Assembly: GCA_910585895.1 (NCBI GenBank)
Contig: CAJUHY010000004.1
Location: forward strand, 1-64,000
DNA from: an uncultured Lachnospiraceae bacterium
GTDB lineage: Bacteria > Bacillota > Clostridia > Lachnospirales > Lachnospiraceae
Reading direction: 5' to 3'
DNA: 64,000 nucleotides
Below, piece after piece: positions 62,511-64,000 of the stretch; the first letter of the stretch is position 1; every line of letters begins with the position of its first letter. Both the position numbers and the translations under genes were made by a program. A model generated the notes under the pieces. The model worked only from the letters and a program-made list of their open reading frames with translations, was not told where the DNA came from and did not search any database.

Positions 62511-63677
62511 ATGGGCGAGAAGTATGATGTTGGCATCTTGGGCGTGTGGTATGGCTGCAATTACGGCAGCATCGCGACATACTATTCCCTTTACTGTGCT
62601 GTGAGGGATATGGGCAAGAGCGTCCTTATGGTACATCGTCCCTGGATAGAGCCATTTGATGAAAAACGCATGGAAAAAAGACATGCCATGAAATTTGCAA
62701 GGAAGCATTATGATGTCAGCAAAGCATATCATGTGGGAGAAATTAGTGAGCTGAACGAACTATGCGATACGTTCCTGCTTGGCTCGGACCAGCTCTGGAA
62801 ATATGGCGTTACCAAAGTGTTTGGGCATAGCTATTTTCTTGATTTTGTGCAGAAAGGTAAAAATAAGGTGGCGTATGCCACCTCCTTTGGTGCGGAGCGA
62901 TTTCTGGCGCCGTGGTCTTTTTCCTGGAAGGCGCTCAGCTGTATGCGCCGGATGAATTATGTCTCAGTGCGGGAAGAAACCAACGTAAATATGTGCCGGA
63001 AGCTGTTTGGCGTTGAGGCGGTACATACGCTGGATCCGATTCTGCTGTGCGACAGGGGGCGTTTGGCCGAGATTGCCCAGGAGTCTGCGCGGGAGCAGAA
63101 AAAGGGCTATATCGCGGCGTATGTCCTGGATCCTACACCGGAGAAGAAGCAGGCGCTGCTTTGGCTGGCAGAAAAGCTGGGAAAAGATATTGTTGTTATG
63201 CTGGACGGTTGGCCTCATCTGTTTAAGAAGAATAAGGAGAAGATGGGACTGCCGCAGTATACAGTTACTGAACTAACAGTTAACGATTGGATTTTCTATA
63301 TGGAAAACAGCGATTTTGTGCTGACCGATTCTTTTCATGGCACATGCGTAGCGTTGCTGTATGAAAAACAGTTTTATGCAATCTCCAACCCCGGACGGGG
63401 AGCGAGCCGCTTTGAATCGCTGACCAAAGAGTTTGGCCTGACAGGGAATTACGTTCATGATCCGCAAGAGATTATGCAGCGGGATTTGCCAAAGCCGCTG
63501 GATTATGAGAGGATAAATAAAATATTGGAGGATAAGAGAAGGGATTCCATGGAATGGCTTAGGAAGGCGATTTGCGAGCCTGAACAAAACCATAGCGCCG
63601 TTATTAAAAAAGAAAAGTTGTATCCTTTGCGGATGCTCAAAGCGATTCTTCGCTATTATGCAGGAAACCATAAATAA
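62511..63677 (+). CDS. Polysaccharide pyruvyltransferase-family protein
   Basis: This 388-aa stand-alone relative of the first domain of the preceding fusion has GVWYGCNYGSIATYYSLY near the start, LGSDQLWKYGVT, and an intact loop D273-S-F-H276-G-T in LTDSFHGTCVALLY. It also keeps NPGRGASRFESL, also seen as NKRRGVSRFESL in the fusion. Such enzymes add ketal pyruvate from phosphoenolpyruvate to hexoses such as galactose, often needed for anchoring S-layer-type proteins to wall glycans. GAGGAGG precedes the ATG. It shares the operon with the glf gene. Confidence 0.88.
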   Translation: MGEKYDVGILGVWYGCNYGSIATYYSLYCAVRDMGKSVLMVHRPWIEPFDEKRMEKRHAMKFARKHYDVSKAYHVGEISELNELCDTFLLGSDQLWKYGVTKVFGHSYFLDFVQKGKNKVAYATSFGAERFLAPWSFSWKALSCMRRMNYVSVREETNVNMCRKLFGVEAVHTLDPILLCDRGRLAEIAQESAREQKKGYIAAYVLDPTPEKKQALLWLAEKLGKDIVVMLDGWPHLFKKNKEKMGLPQYTVTELTVNDWIFYMENSDFVLTDSFHGTCVALLYEKQFYAISNPGRGASRFESLTKEFGLTGNYVHDPQEIMQRDLPKPLDYERINKILEDKRRDSMEWLRKAICEPEQNHSAVIKKEKLYPLRMLKAILRYYAGNHK

Positions 63678-63716
63678 CATAGTTATTCAAATAAAAGGAA
63701 AGAAGAAGGGAACAGT

Positions 63717-64000
63717 ATGAAGTATGATTATTTAATTGTAGGCACCGGCCTGTTTGGGGCTGTGTTTGCCTATGAGGCCCAAAAGGCAGGCAAGAAATGT
63801 TTGGTGATTGACAAGAGAGAGCATATTGCAGGAAATATTTACTGTGAGAATGTGGAGGGAATCAATGTGCATAAATATGGTGCGCATATCTTCCATACCA
63901 GCAATAAAGAAGTCTGGGATTATATCAATCAATTCGCAGAATTTAACCATTATATCAACTCTCCGGTAGCAGCTTATAAGGACGAAACTTATAATCTGCC
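63717..64000 (+). CDS. glf: UDP-galactopyranose mutase (5' part, runs off window)
   Basis: The first 94 residues are present. They contain the FAD-binding Rossmann motif YLIVGTGLFGAVFAYEA, the acidic end of beta-2 VIDKREHIAGN and the family motif KYGAHIFHTSNKEVWDYI. Full-length Glf has about 370 residues. It interconverts UDP-galactopyranose and UDP-galactofuranose, supplying the GlfT2-like enzyme at 57440. AAGAAGGGAA precedes the ATG. The reading frame is open to the window end. Confidence 0.95.
   Translation, partial: MKYDYLIVGTGLFGAVFAYEAQKAGKKCLVIDKREHIAGNIYCENVEGINVHKYGAHIFHTSNKEVWDYINQFAEFNHYINSPVAAYKDETYNL

Noticed and set aside
1..64000. Many long open frames on the minus strand, for example 8380-8922, 11761-12714 and 48174-49103
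   Set aside because: They lie opposite clear plus-strand genes with full family motifs, have no recognisable domains of their own and no ribosome-binding sites. They are shadows of codon bias.
1..64000. CRISPR arrays, tRNA, rRNA and insertion sequences
   Set aside because: I looked for regularly spaced repeats, cloverleaf-like sequences and transposase motifs and saw none, apart from the integrase pair at the left edge.

Overview
All recognisable genes in this window lie on the + strand. Gene order and family content point to a motile, Gram-positive, anaerobic Firmicute, most likely Lachnospiraceae. The clues are the clostridial blocks mbl-flhO-flhP-flgJ, comFC-yvyF and cdaA-cdaR-glmM, an HPr with both H15 and S46, lysine-rich InlB B-repeat surface proteins, and purine-rich Shine-Dalgarno sites. 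Genus cannot be fixed from the sequence alone.

Layout. (1) 1-2414: the edge of an integrated element, with two tyrosine recombinase genes in tandem; the first is truncated and frameshifted, the second intact. (2) 2415-7648: uvrB and uvrA behind a sigma-A type promoter with a LexA/SOS box. (3) 7649-11237: a gene-free stretch of about 500 bp with hairpins and a promoter, then mbl, two flagellar rod/hook-type genes and a FlgJ-like gene. (4) 11242-19971: recD2, comFC, a YvyF-like gene, two membrane proteins of unknown function, then cdaA, cdaR and glmM (c-di-AMP synthesis, its regulator, and phosphoglucosamine mutase). (5) 20060-64000: HPr, then a surface glycan locus of at least 43 kb that runs off the right end.

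The glycan locus carries all four dTDP-L-rhamnose genes, split into rfbD-rfbB and rfbA-rfbC. It has about ten cytoplasmic GT2-type glycosyltransferases, three of them resembling polyprenyl-phosphate sugar synthases, and several GT-C-like or GtrII-like membrane proteins that could use their products outside the membrane. It also has a polyprenyl-phosphate sugar-1-phosphate transferase, a Wzx-type flippase and two separate Wzm/Wzt-type ABC exporters. Further genes encode a methyltransferase-kinase fusion, a GlfT2-like galactofuranosyltransferase with UDP-galactopyranose mutase, and two polysaccharide pyruvyltransferase-family proteins, one of them a three-part fusion with an iron-sulfur F420-hydrogenase-beta-like module. 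Two secreted repeat proteins, one glycosidase-like and one transglutaminase-like, sit inside the locus. The expected product is one or more rhamnose- and galactofuranose-containing, probably pyruvylated cell-wall polysaccharides.

The most unusual signals are these. A small family of structured intergenic repeats (4721-4776, 19972-20040, 37895-38018, 44337-44497) has a covarying stem and recurs between co-directional genes. The methyltransferase-kinase gene lies next to a Wzt with a C-terminal extension, which resembles the chain-capping and export logic of E. coli O9a. The third part of the pyruvyltransferase fusion has lost its catalytic motif. An 8-bp inverted repeat covers the uvrB start codon.
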